From Pseudomonadota bacterium (GTDB lineage Bacteria; Pseudomonadota; Gammaproteobacteria; Xanthomonadales; Xanthomonadaceae), in contig JAEWOJ010000095.1 in the NCBI GenBank assembly GCA_023399815.1, positions 1-60,547 on the forward strand: DNA of 60,547 bases, given 5' to 3'. Position numbers and translations under genes: made by a program. The first letter of the stretch is position 1. Every line of letters starts with the position of its first letter. The notes beneath the pieces are model-generated. The model saw nothing but the letters and a program-made list of their open reading frames with translations, had not been told where the DNA came from and did no database searches. This document shows positions 45,140 through 53,330 of this stretch, in pieces.

Positions 45140-46642
45140 TCAGCTTTCCGGCGGCGCCAGTACCTGCCACTGGAAGTCGTAGTTCCATTGATCGAAATAG
45201 AGATTGCCGCCCGCCCACTCGGCCTCGCCGCGTTGCGAGTCCACCGTTTCCGAGCGGAAGTGCCGCTTGGCCGGCACCAGCGGCTGCGCGTAGTCGTCGT
45301 TGAACGCGATGCGGTAGGCGTCCAGCCCGCCCAGGTAGAAGTCGCGCACCGCCGGCACCGGGCTGTCGAGCGTGCCGGTGGTCACGTCCATCGGCACCCA
45401 GCCGTAGGGCGCCAGGTACAGCGCGCCCCAGTCGTGCAGGTTGCTGTAGCCGGTGACGTTGTCCGAATACACCATGCCCGACTGCCAGCGCGCGGGAATG
45501 CCGTTCAGCCGCAGCAGCGCCATCAGCAGCAGCGTCTGCTGCCCGCAGTCGGCATGGTTGGAATGCAGCGCGTAGTCGCTGATGTTGCCGATGGTCGAAT
45601 ACTCGCGCGCGCCGCCCCAGGGAATGCGGTCGACCGCGTCGAACAGCCGGCGCGCGATCCAATAGGGGTTGGTCTCGCTGCCCACCACGCTGCGCGAGAA
45701 CGCGCGCAGCGCCGGGGTGAACACGATGTGCGGCGGGCGCTGCGCCAGGTACGGCGCCAGCGCGGGATCGTCCGGCGTCGGCTGCACCTTGGCCGGGTCG
45801 ATGGCGATGTGGCGCGCGTAGACCGTCACTTCGTAGCTGATCGAAAACTCGGTCGGCGTGCCGGCCGCCGCCTTGCGCTCCAGGTAGGCGGTGCGCTGCA
45901 GCGTCGCCTCCGGCGCGACCTGGGCGCCGGCCGGCACGCTGCCCAGCCAGCGGATGTCCTCCTGCTGGCCGGGGATGGCGCGCGGATACGGAATCCACGC
46001 GCGCACGGTTTCGCCGGCCGGTACCGCATCGGCCTTGACCGTGAGCGACTGGGTGACGCGCACCCGTCGCGGCGCGACGCTGGTGGCGCCATCGGCCTGC
46101 GCGGCCTTGAGTACCTCAAGGTGGTGCGGCGTCGCCACTTCGAACGGGCCGGGCGCCGGCGGCTCGATCGCGGGCGAGCGCCGCGCGACCGCGGCATCGC
46201 TGACCCGGAACAGGTTGGACGGGGCGCGGTTGAACCAGCGGCGCTGGCCATCGATGTCCAGGTGCTCGATCAGTCCCGCCTCGTCCCAGGCGCGGAACTC
46301 GTCCTCGCGCAGGTCGGGGATGAAGCGGCGCACGGCGGCCATCGCGTGCTCGCGGTCGAGGCTGAAATCCAGCTGCATGCGGCGCATGCGTTCGCGCTGG
46401 AACAGGTAGGCGTCGCGCTGCGTGGCGTCCAGCGCCGGCTGTTGCAGTGCAGCGTCGATCTGCGCCCGGGCGCCGGCGAAATCGCCGCGGTCCACGCGCG
46501 CGGCCACCTGCTCCACTGGCTTGTGCTCCACCGGCTCGGCGGCTGTCGCCACGGCCGCCGCCAGCAGGCACAGCAGGCCGACCGCGAACCGATGACGGAC
46601 TGGCCTGAAAGCGACGGGGACTTGGCGGAATGCTGGATCCAC
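45140..46642 (-). CDS. Secreted transglutaminase-like cysteine enzyme
   Basis: A 500-residue exported protein starting at GTG 46642 with GGAAG seven bases upstream. Signal peptide: VGLLCLLAAAVATAAEP. An N-terminal helical region (to about 150) is followed by a beta domain and a transglutaminase-like core with the triad Cys366 (HADCGQQTLLL), His403 (NLHDWGALYL) and Asp419 (PMDVTTG). Bacterial members are usually peptidases or amidases rather than cross-linkers. First gene of the long minus-strand operon, transcribed from a promoter whose sequence is shared with the receptor-1 unit. Cleavage of peptide stems or cross-links is a reasonable guess. Confidence 0.87.
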   Translation of the reverse strand: MDPAFRQVPVAFRPVRHRFAVGLLCLLAAAVATAAEPVEHKPVEQVAARVDRGDFAGARAQIDAALQQPALDATQRDAYLFQRERMRRMQLDFSLDREHAMAAVRRFIPDLREDEFRAWDEAGLIEHLDIDGQRRWFNRAPSNLFRVSDAAVARRSPAIEPPAPGPFEVATPHHLEVLKAAQADGATSVAPRRVRVTQSLTVKADAVPAGETVRAWIPYPRAIPGQQEDIRWLGSVPAGAQVAPEATLQRTAYLERKAAAGTPTEFSISYEVTVYARHIAIDPAKVQPTPDDPALAPYLAQRPPHIVFTPALRAFSRSVVGSETNPYWIARRLFDAVDRIPWGGAREYSTIGNISDYALHSNHADCGQQTLLLMALLRLNGIPARWQSGMVYSDNVTGYSNLHDWGALYLAPYGWVPMDVTTGTLDSPVPAVRDFYLGGLDAYRIAFNDDYAQPLVPAKRHFRSETVDSQRGEAEWAGGNLYFDQWNYDFQWQVLAPPES

Positions 46643-46674
46643 GGCAACACTTCCACGTATTGGCGGGTTAACGG

Positions 46675-46716
46675 CTGTGTAACACGTGCATGACAGCAGG
46701 TCAATAATTTATTCTT
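46675..46716 (-). promoter_or_regulatory. Predicted promoter/operator of the transglutaminase-receptor 3 operon
   Basis: On the minus strand: -35 TTGACC (46699-46704), 16-bp spacer, -10 TTACAC (46677-46682), giving a leader of about 30 nt. CACGTG lies next to the -10 (46683-46688). On the plus strand CTGTGTAACACGTGC, CAGCAGGTCAATAA and TTATTC match the element at 35051-35092 nearly base for base, including upstream of the -35, which suggests a shared regulator as well as shared polymerase contacts. Confidence 0.62.
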
Positions 46717-46732
46717 GATTTCATGGAAGAAA

Positions 46733-46746
46733 GGAATAAGTATTCC
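46733..46746. promoter_or_regulatory. Palindrome GGAATA-AG-TATTCC in the divergent region
   Basis: Perfect 6-bp arms around AG, 23 bp before the endopeptidase start. Its AATA-N2/3-TATT core recurs upstream of the -35 box in both shared promoters. It may be an operator for the plus-strand genes; a weak TTGATT -35 (46715-46720) lies beside it, without a clear -10. Confidence 0.4.
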
Positions 46747-46768
46747 AATGCATCCAGAGGAAGTCCTC

Positions 46769-48217
46769 ATGAACGCCATCCCTGTCCGGCCACGGCGCCG
46801 GCGTCTCGCCCGGGCCTGCTGGTCCTTCCTGCTCGCCGCACCGCTGTGCGCGGCACCGGCGCTCGCGCTGGGAGCCGTCGTCGCCTCGCCGCAGGACTAC
46901 GCCGGCGTGGTCGGCCTGCGCGAGGACTACCTCACGGCCGCGCACTGGATCGCGCAGCTGTCCGATCCGGACCGCGTGATCCTCGACCGCGCCGGCATCG
47001 ACGCGCAGAACGCGCGCATGCGCCAGCTCGATACCGCCATCCATGACCTGCGCGCCCTGCCCGCCACGGTGACGCGGAACTTCGTGCGCGAGCGGATCGA
47101 TGCGATCTCGCGCATGCCGACGCGCACGCTGTACGACGTGCAGGGCAACGAGATCGGTGCCGCGCAGCTGCGCGCCATCGGCGACAACCTCGCACTCGAC
47201 CGCATCGCCGACAGCCGCCCGCTGCACTACGGCCTGGTCGTGCACCGTGCCGCGCTGCGCGCCTTCCCCACCAACCTGCGCGCGTTCTCCAGCCAGGGCG
47301 ATACCGACATCGACCGCTTCCAGGAATCGGCGCTGTTCCCCGGCGACGCGGTGGCGGTGCTGCACGAAAGCGCCGACGGCGACTGGCTGTTCGTCGCCAG
47401 CGAGCGCTACGTCGCCTGGGTGGAGAAGCGCTTCGTCGGCATCGGCGATGCGCAGCAGGTGTTCGGCTACGGCGCCCATGGCCCGTACCGGGTGATCACC
47501 GGCGCCACCGCCACCACCGCCTACACGCCGGAAGAGCCGCGCGTCTCGCGCCTGCAGCTGGACATGGGCGTGCGCGTGCCGGTGCTGGCCGACTGGCCGG
47601 CGCTGGAGGCGGTCAACGGCCAGCAGGGCCATGCCGGCCATGTGATCCAGCTGCCGGTGCGCGACGACGACGGCCGCCTGGCGCTGCTGCCGGCGCTGCT
47701 GCCGCGCTCGCAGGACAGCAGCGACGACTACCTGGCGCTGACCCCGCGCAACCTGCTGACCCAGGCCTTCAAGTTCCTCGGCGAACGCTACGGCTGGGGC
47801 CACTCCTACGACACCCGCGACTGCAGCGGCTTCGTCTCCGAGGTCTACCGCAGCTTCGGCGTGCTGCTGCCGCGCAATACCAGCGCGCAGGCGGTGAGCC
47901 CGGCGCTGGACCGCATCGCCTTCGGCGAGAAGGACGGCAAGGCGCGGCGCGATGCGGCGGTGGACGCGCTGCAGGTGGGCGACCTGGTCTACATCCCCGG
48001 CCATGTGATGATGGCCATCGGCCACGCCGACGGCATGGCCTGGATGATCCACGACACCTCCGGCGGCAGTTGGTTCGGCGCCGACGGCAAGCGGATCCCG
48101 GCCCACCTCAATGGCGTCTCGGTGACGCCGCTGCAGCCGATGATGGCCAGCGACACCGCCAGCTACGTCGACCGCATCACCAACATCCAGCGCATCCGCC
48201 CGCGAACCACCAAATGA
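46769..48217 (+). CDS. NlpC/P60 endopeptidase with SH3 domains (YkfC-like)
   Basis: A 482-residue exported protein. MNAIPVRPRRRR plus a hydrophobic stretch (ACWSFLLAAPLCAAPALALG) form the signal; AGAGGAAG precedes this ATG. The middle carries SH3-like domains (about residues 160-300). The C-terminal NlpC/P60 domain has the catalytic Cys352 (TRDCSGFVSEVY) and His412 (YIPGHVMMAIG). This layout is that of YkfC-type gamma-D-glutamyl-L-diamino-acid endopeptidases, which cut stem peptides between D-Glu and DAP and leave L-Ala-D-Glu. The overlapping epimerase gene acts on exactly that dipeptide, strengthening the call. Confidence 0.93.
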   Translation: MNAIPVRPRRRRLARACWSFLLAAPLCAAPALALGAVVASPQDYAGVVGLREDYLTAAHWIAQLSDPDRVILDRAGIDAQNARMRQLDTAIHDLRALPATVTRNFVRERIDAISRMPTRTLYDVQGNEIGAAQLRAIGDNLALDRIADSRPLHYGLVVHRAALRAFPTNLRAFSSQGDTDIDRFQESALFPGDAVAVLHESADGDWLFVASERYVAWVEKRFVGIGDAQQVFGYGAHGPYRVITGATATTAYTPEEPRVSRLQLDMGVRVPVLADWPALEAVNGQQGHAGHVIQLPVRDDDGRLALLPALLPRSQDSSDDYLALTPRNLLTQAFKFLGERYGWGHSYDTRDCSGFVSEVYRSFGVLLPRNTSAQAVSPALDRIAFGEKDGKARRDAAVDALQVGDLVYIPGHVMMAIGHADGMAWMIHDTSGGSWFGADGKRIPAHLNGVSVTPLQPMMASDTASYVDRITNIQRIRPRTTK

Positions 48218-49311
48218 AGATCACCGACATCGAACTGGGCATGCTGCGCGTGCCCCTGAAAACCCCGTTCAAGACCGCGCTGCGCACCGTCGAATCGGTC
48301 GAGGACATCGTGGTGCTGGTGCGCACCGACAGCGGCCACACCGGCTACGGCGAGGCGCCGGCCACCGCGGTGATCACCGGCGACACCCACGGCTCGATCA
48401 TCGAGGCCATCGACAACTTCATCAAGCCGCGCCTGATCGGCGAGGACATCGCCAACCTCAACCGCATCTGCGGCCTGATCCAGTCCTCGCTGGAGCGCAA
48501 CACCAGCGCCAAGGCGGCGGTGGAGATCGCGGTCTACGACCTGTGGGCGCAGCTGCACGGCGCGCCGCTGTACCAGATGCTCGGCGGCGGCGACCCGGTG
48601 ATCACCACCGACATCACCATCAGCGTGGACTACATCGACAAGATGGTGGCCGACTCGCTGTCGGCGATCGAGCGCGGCTTCGAGTCGTTGAAGATCAAGG
48701 TCGGCAAGGACATCGGCCTGGACATCGAGCGGGTCAAGGCGATCCACGCCGCGGTCGAGGGCCGCGCCCTGCTGCGCCTGGACGCCAACCAGGGCTGGAC
48801 CGCCAAGCAGGCGGTGTACGCGATGCACGCGCTGGAGAACGCCGGCGTGGTGCTGGAGCTGCTGGAGCAGCCGGTCAAGGCTGCAGACATCGACGGCATG
48901 AAGTACGTGACCGAGCGGGTCAACACGCCGGTGATGGCCGACGAGAGCGTGTTCGGCCCGCACCAGGTGTTCGACCTGATCCACCAGCGCGCGGCGGACA
49001 TCATCAACATCAAGCTGATGAAGACCGGCGGCCTCTCCAACGCGATCAAGCTCGCCGACATCGCGTCGCTGTACGGCATCCCGTGCATGATCGGCTGCAT
49101 GCTCGAGTCGAGCATCAGCGTGGCCGCGGCGGTGCATCTGGCGGTGGCCAAGTCCGGCGCGATCACCAAGGTCGACCTGGACGGCCCGTCGCTGAGCCTG
49201 TTCAACCCGGTGGAGGGCGGGGTGATCTTCAACGAGTCGGAGATCAGCATCACCGATGCGCCGGGACTGGGCATCACCGAGGTCCGCGGGCTGGAGATGC
49301 TGAAGCCGTGA
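48214..49311 (+). CDS. L-Ala-D/L-Glu dipeptide epimerase (YkfB/YcjG family)
   Basis: A 365-residue enolase-superfamily enzyme, starting in an ATGA overlap with the endopeptidase. The KxK base is in ESLKIKVGKD. Metal ligands follow in LDANQGW, LLEQPV and MADESVF, and the second-half lysine in INIKLMKTGG. It converts L-Ala-D-Glu to L-Ala-L-Glu so that ordinary peptidases can finish degradation. This reaction is established for YkfB in Bacillus and YcjG in E. coli. There is no signal peptide, so the dipeptide must reach the cytoplasm; a dedicated dipeptide permease is not seen in the window. Repeat copy B starts about 120 bp after the stop. Confidence 0.94.
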   Translation: MKITDIELGMLRVPLKTPFKTALRTVESVEDIVVLVRTDSGHTGYGEAPATAVITGDTHGSIIEAIDNFIKPRLIGEDIANLNRICGLIQSSLERNTSAKAAVEIAVYDLWAQLHGAPLYQMLGGGDPVITTDITISVDYIDKMVADSLSAIERGFESLKIKVGKDIGLDIERVKAIHAAVEGRALLRLDANQGWTAKQAVYAMHALENAGVVLELLEQPVKAADIDGMKYVTERVNTPVMADESVFGPHQVFDLIHQRAADIINIKLMKTGGLSNAIKLADIASLYGIPCMIGCMLESSISVAAAVHLAVAKSGAITKVDLDGPSLSLFNPVEGGVIFNESEISITDAPGLGITEVRGLEMLKP

Positions 49312-49435
49312 CCGGCATGGCGACAGCACCCCGCCCCGCTGTCGTTGCTGTTGCTGCTATTCCCCTCCCTTGCGCGCAGCGCAGGGGAGGGCCAGGGAGG
49401 GGTGCCGTTGCTCCTGCCGTTGCTCTACGGCTTCT

Positions 49436-50075
49436 GACTTTCCCGGCCGTAAAGCGAGCCGAGCACCGCAGCGGGCCGAGGGGCGAAGAGGCGCACGTGT
49501 CTGAGCGAAGCGAGTTGCGCGCCGTCCCCTCGGCACGCGAGGAGCGCAGGGGACCGATGCGGCGCAGCCGCATCGGATCGCGTCCGGCCCGTGTTGACCA
49601 GCCATTCGGCTGTTGGAAAAGCGCTTCTTTTGGCTATCTTTTCTTTGCACGAGCAAAGAGGAGCCTTTTCAACAGCCGAATGGCTGGTCAAAGTAGCTCG
49701 CGCCCCGAAGGGGAGCGAAAGCCTTTGATCCTGCCTCTGCCTCTTTTAGGGACTCGCGGGAGAACCAAGGTTTCAGGGCAACGTCTGAACGTAAGTCGCG
49801 CAAGCGGAAGATTGAAAGCAAGGCTTTCACTCCTGCTTCGCAGGAGCGAGCCACGTTTCTTTGCTCGTGCAAAGAAACGTGGCCCAAAGAAAGCACGCCC
49901 CTGCCTCCGCGCCCACGGTACTGCGTGCCGTGGGTCCACTCCGCCGGCGGGATTTTTCGACGAGACATCCCTGTCTCGTCGAAAAACGACGTGCATCCCT
50001 GCACGTCGCCCCTGCGGGGTCTTGTCCGCCAGCTCCGTCGCTGCGGAAGGGGACCCCTGAAGCCAAGAACAAAAG
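49436..50075 (-). repeat. Composite palindromic repeat element, copy B (inverse of copy A)
   Basis: Read on the minus strand it has the same order as copy A: CGACGTGCA stem (49987-50008), the TTTTTCGACGAGACA stem (49953-49986), the CACGGCACGCAG hairpin, CTTTGC/GCAAAG, CTCCTGCGAAGCAGGAG, CGCTCCCCTTCGGGG, CAGCCATTCGGCTG in both orientations (about 49600 and 49671), GATGCGGCTGCGCCGCATC, and the end module with CGCTTCGCTCAGACACGTGC. The outer modules are highly similar to copy A; the inner hairpins are reshuffled. It splits the plus-strand gene set between the epimerase and the regulator. No gene is seen in 49312-50200. Confidence 0.88.
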
Positions 50076-50200
50076 CAACAGCCGGAGCAATAGCCAAGCC
50101 CCCCTCCACCTCGATCCTCTCCCCTGCGCTGTATGCAGGGAGAGGAGAAAAACTCGATGAATCCTTTTAGAGTCACCCCTTCGCCGCCGACATCCCGCCC

Positions 50201-51055
50201 ATGCCGCCCCTGGTAAAAATCCGCTCCGAACGCGAACAGATGTCGGCGATCGAACGGCGCATCGCCGACTTCATCCTCGACAACGCCCACCTGCTGCGCG
50301 ACTACTCGTCCCAGCAGCTGGCCAACGCGCTGGGCATCAGCCAGTCGAGCGTGGTCAAGTTCAGCCAGAAGCTGGGGTTCAAGGGCTATCCGGACCTGAA
50401 GTACTCCGTCGGCGCGGCGGTGGCGCTGGCCAACAACAGCAACGGCGACGTCACCGAGTGGCCGCCGGAGAGCGACCCGCGCGGCTACCTGCAGGTCGCC
50501 GAGGGCCTGCGCCGCAGCAAGGCCGCGGCCGAGGAGGAAACCCGCGTCGCCAACCCGCAGGAAGAGGTCGAGGCGGTGATCGCGCTGATCGACGCCGCGC
50601 CCAAGGTGTTCGTCTACGGCCTGGGCGACGACGGCCTGTACGCGCGCGAGTTCGCCATGCGCCTGGCGTTGCTGGGCATCCTCACCGTCCAGCACGCCGA
50701 TCCGATCCTGATGACCGCCAACCTGTCGGCAGCGCGTCCCGGCGACGTGCTGCTGGTGTTCTCCGAATTCGGCAAGCTGCCGCAGCTGTGGCAGCTCTCG
50801 CGCCAGTTCCAGGAAATGGGCGGCAAGGTGGTGTCGATCACCCGCCACACCGCCAATCCGCTGCGCGCGCATGCCGACGCCTCGCTGGCGATCTGCGCGC
50901 ACGACCCGCAGCCGCCGGTGGCGCAACTGCTGTACCGTTGTTCGCTGCAGTACCTGCTGGACTTCGTGTTCGTGCTGCTGTGCCATGCCAACCCTGACCG
51001 CCAGCGCCAGCTGGCGTTGAACCAGGAACGCATCCAGCAACTGATCGACAACTGA
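50201..51055 (+). CDS. MurR/RpiR-family transcriptional regulator
   Basis: A 284-residue regulator. The N-terminal RpiR helix-turn-helix is clear (SAIERRIADFILDNAHLLRD, SQQLANALGISQSSVVKFSQ, KLGFKGYPDLK). A C-terminal SIS domain follows (about 130-250; VFVYGLGDDGLYAREFAMRL, DVLLVFSEFGKLPQLWQLSR). Residues that usually hold a sugar phosphate are changed: the serine of GxGxS is Asp in GLGDDG, and the SxSG loop reads SEFG. A phosphorylated amino sugar is therefore a less likely effector. It is the only regulator in the locus and the natural candidate for the shared operator. It is followed by two co-oriented genes. Confidence 0.9.
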   Translation: MPPLVKIRSEREQMSAIERRIADFILDNAHLLRDYSSQQLANALGISQSSVVKFSQKLGFKGYPDLKYSVGAAVALANNSNGDVTEWPPESDPRGYLQVAEGLRRSKAAAEEETRVANPQEEVEAVIALIDAAPKVFVYGLGDDGLYAREFAMRLALLGILTVQHADPILMTANLSAARPGDVLLVFSEFGKLPQLWQLSRQFQEMGGKVVSITRHTANPLRAHADASLAICAHDPQPPVAQLLYRCSLQYLLDFVFVLLCHANPDRQRQLALNQERIQQLIDN

Positions 51056-51072
51056 TTGCCGGAGCCGCCGCC

Positions 51073-51855
51073 ATGCCTTCCCTGTTCCGCTCCCTTGCCC
51101 GACGCCTGCTGCCGTCGCTGTCCGTCGTGGTGGCGATGGGGGCGTCCGCCGCGTCCGCCTCGCCACCGGCCACGCCCGTGCACGACGCGCGCCAGCTGGT
51201 GGTCGTCACCACGCCGTCGTGGGACGCGCCATCCGGACGCCTGCAGGCCTATGCGCGCACCGCGCAGGGCTGGGAACCGCACGGCGCCGCCTTCGACGTG
51301 GCGCTCGGCCGCAACGGCAGCGCCTGGGGCCTGGGCCTGCATCCAGCGCAGCAGGACGGCCCGCAGAAGCGCGAGGGCGACGGCCGCAGCCCGGCCGGCG
51401 TGTTCGGCATCGGCGAGGCGTTCGGCTATGCCGCGCGCATCGACGGCGCGATGCCCTACCGGCCGATGCTGGCCACGAGCTACTGCATGGATGTTCCCGA
51501 TTCGCCACTGTACAACCGCATCGTCGATGCCGAGGTGGTGGGCAGCGAGGCGGTGGAAGGCTCCAGCGAGCCGATGCGGCTGGACCTGCACAACCAGGGC
51601 GACCGCCGCTACCGCGAAGGCTTCGTGATCGAGCACAACCCCAGGGCCGAACCCGGCCAGGGCAGCTGCATCTTCGCCCACCTGTGGCGCCAGCCCGGCG
51701 AGCCCACCGCCGGCTGCACCGCGATGGAACCCGAGCACATGGACGGGCTGCTCGGCTGGCTCGACCCGGCCGCGCATCCGCTGTTCGTGCTGCTGCCCGA
51801 AGCGGAGTACGTGCGCCTGCGGCTGAGCTGGGACCTGCCGGCACAAGGCCCGTAG
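51073..51855 (+). CDS. YkuD-fold L,D-transpeptidase family protein
   Basis: A 260-residue exported protein (signal MPSLFRSLARRLLPSLSVVV, cleavage near ASAS). The YkuD/ErfK catalytic pattern is present: His203 in FAHLWR and Cys215 in PTAGCTAM, with EGDGRSPAGVFGIGEAFGYA upstream. Family members make or cut L,D peptide bonds at DAP in peptidoglycan; in this subgroup (homologues of YafK/YkuD 'catalytic domain' proteins) hydrolase activity is also known. It starts 17 nt after the regulator gene. Its TAG stop codon is part of a REP head. Confidence 0.85.
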   Translation: MPSLFRSLARRLLPSLSVVVAMGASAASASPPATPVHDARQLVVVTTPSWDAPSGRLQAYARTAQGWEPHGAAFDVALGRNGSAWGLGLHPAQQDGPQKREGDGRSPAGVFGIGEAFGYAARIDGAMPYRPMLATSYCMDVPDSPLYNRIVDAEVVGSEAVEGSSEPMRLDLHNQGDRRYREGFVIEHNPRAEPGQGSCIFAHLWRQPGEPTAGCTAMEPEHMDGLLGWLDPAAHPLFVLLPEAEYVRLRLSWDLPAQGP

Positions 51856-51920
51856 GAGCGACGCCAGTCGCGACAACATTCTGCCCGCAACGCTCCGGTC
51901 GCGACTCACGTCGCTCCTAC
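51852..51920. repeat. Facing REP pair, GTAGGAGCGACG family
   Basis: Left copy 51852-51874 and right copy 51898-51920, inverted, about 23 bp apart. The left copy's GTAG provides the stop codon of the preceding gene; the right copy ends 20 bp before the symporter ATG. Confidence 0.87.
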
Positions 51921-51940
51921 CCTCCTTTTCTGGCCATCGC

Positions 51941-53209
51941 ATGACCACACCCGCCCGACGCTTCCGGCTCTCCGCTCCCGTCAAAGTGCTGATCTCGCTG
52001 CTGGTCGCCGCGGTGGTCGGACTCTCGCTCACCCACTACGACCAGGCGCTTGCGCTGCAGGTCGCGGCCCTCGCCCGGCCCATCGGCCGCCTGTGGCTCA
52101 ACGCCCTGCAGATGACCGTGGTGCCGCTGGTCACCGCGCTGGTGATCGTCGGCGTCAACACCGCCAGCAACGCCGCCGCGTCCGGGCGCACGGCACGCAA
52201 CGCGATCGTGGTGTTCATCGTGCTGCTGGTCGCCGCCGCCAGCTTCTCCGCCGTCATCACGCCGGCGCTGCTGGGCCTGGTGCCGCACGACAGCGCCACC
52301 ATGCAGACCTTCCGCGCCGCCCTGCATGCGCCGGAGAACCTGTCCACCGCGCCCACCGCCGCGCAGTGGATCGCCTCGCTGATCCCCAGCAACGTGCTGG
52401 CCGTGGCCTCGGCCAACGCCATGCTGCCGCTGGTGGTGTTCGCCATGTTCTTCGGCTTCGCGCTGAGCCGGCAGGAGGCCGGGCGCCGCGACCGCATCCT
52501 GGAGATCGTCAGGATCGTCGGCGACACCATGATCACCATCGTGCGCTGGGTGCTGTGGGCCGCGCCGCTGGGCGTGTTCGCGCTGGTGCTGGTGGTCTGC
52601 GCCGAGGTCGGCATGAGCGTGCTCGGCATCCTCGGCTACTACATCCTGCTGATGTGCGCGGTCTACATCCTGATCACCCTGCTGCTGTACCTGGTGGCGG
52701 TGCTCGCCGCGCGCGAGGGCCTGCGCCGCTTCGCCGCCGCGCTGGTGCCGGTGCAGGTCATCGCCGGCAGCACGCAGTCGTCGCTGGCCTCGCTGCCGGC
52801 GATGATCGACAGCGCGCGCAACCGGCTGGGCTATCCCACCGCGCTGACCTCGCTGGTGCTGCCGATGGCGGTCTCGCTGTTCCGCGTGACCAGCCCGGCG
52901 CAGTACATCGCCGTGGCCAGCTTCATCGCCTGGCTGTACGGCATCGACATCTCGTTCTCGCAGTACGCGGTGGCGGTGCTGCTGGCCGCGGCCATCAGCA
53001 TGGGCTCCACCGGCCTGCCGGGCCAGGCCAACTTCATGACCAACAACATGCCGGTCACGCAGAGCCTGGGCCTGCCGGTGGAACCGCTGGGCGTGCTGCT
53101 GGCGGTGGACACCATTCCCGACGTGTTCTGCACCATCGGCAACACCACCGGCGACATGACCGCCACCTCGATCGTCGCCAAGCGCATGGCGCCGCCGGAC
53201 GAGGCCTGA
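51941..53209 (+). CDS. Dicarboxylate/amino acid:cation symporter (DAACS/GltP family)
   Basis: A 422-residue inner-membrane transporter of the GltP/DctA fold. There are about eight transmembrane helices; the two re-entrant hairpins are marked by the serine-rich [12 protein letters not shown] and by [17 protein letters not shown]. The NMDGT-like motif is NTTGDMT. Family substrates are L-glutamate, L-aspartate, dicarboxylates or neutral amino acids with Na+ or H+. Placed after the regulator and cell-wall enzymes, uptake of glutamate or alanine freed from peptidoglycan would fit, but the sequence alone does not fix the substrate. Confidence 0.92.
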   Translation: MTTPARRFRLSAPVKVLISLLVAAVVGLSLTHYDQALALQVAALARPIGRLWLNALQMTVVPLVTALVIVGVNTASNAAASGRTARNAIVVFIVLLVAAASFSAVITPALLGLVPHDSATMQTFRAALHAPENLSTAPTAAQWIASLIPSNVLAVASANAMLPLVVFAMFFGFALSRQEAGRRDRILEIVRIVGDTMITIVRWVLWAAPLGVFALVLVVCAEVGMSVLGILGYYILLMCAVYILITLLLYLVAVLAAREGLRRFAAALVPVQVIAGSTQSSLASLPAMIDSARNRLGYPTALTSLVLPMAVSLFRVTSPAQYIAVASFIAWLYGIDISFSQYAVAVLLAAAISMGSTGLPGQANFMTNNMPVTQSLGLPVEPLGVLLAVDTIPDVFCTIGNTTGDMTATSIVAKRMAPPDEA

Positions 53210-53330
53210 CCCTGCCGTCGGCCTGGGTCGCTCCGGCGCTCCAGGCCCCGGCGACCCGGCGTGCCTCGCGCGCCGCCTTCGCCTATGGTGGGGGCTCCAC
53301 CGCATTCCGCTTCCCGCCCTGGAGAACGCC

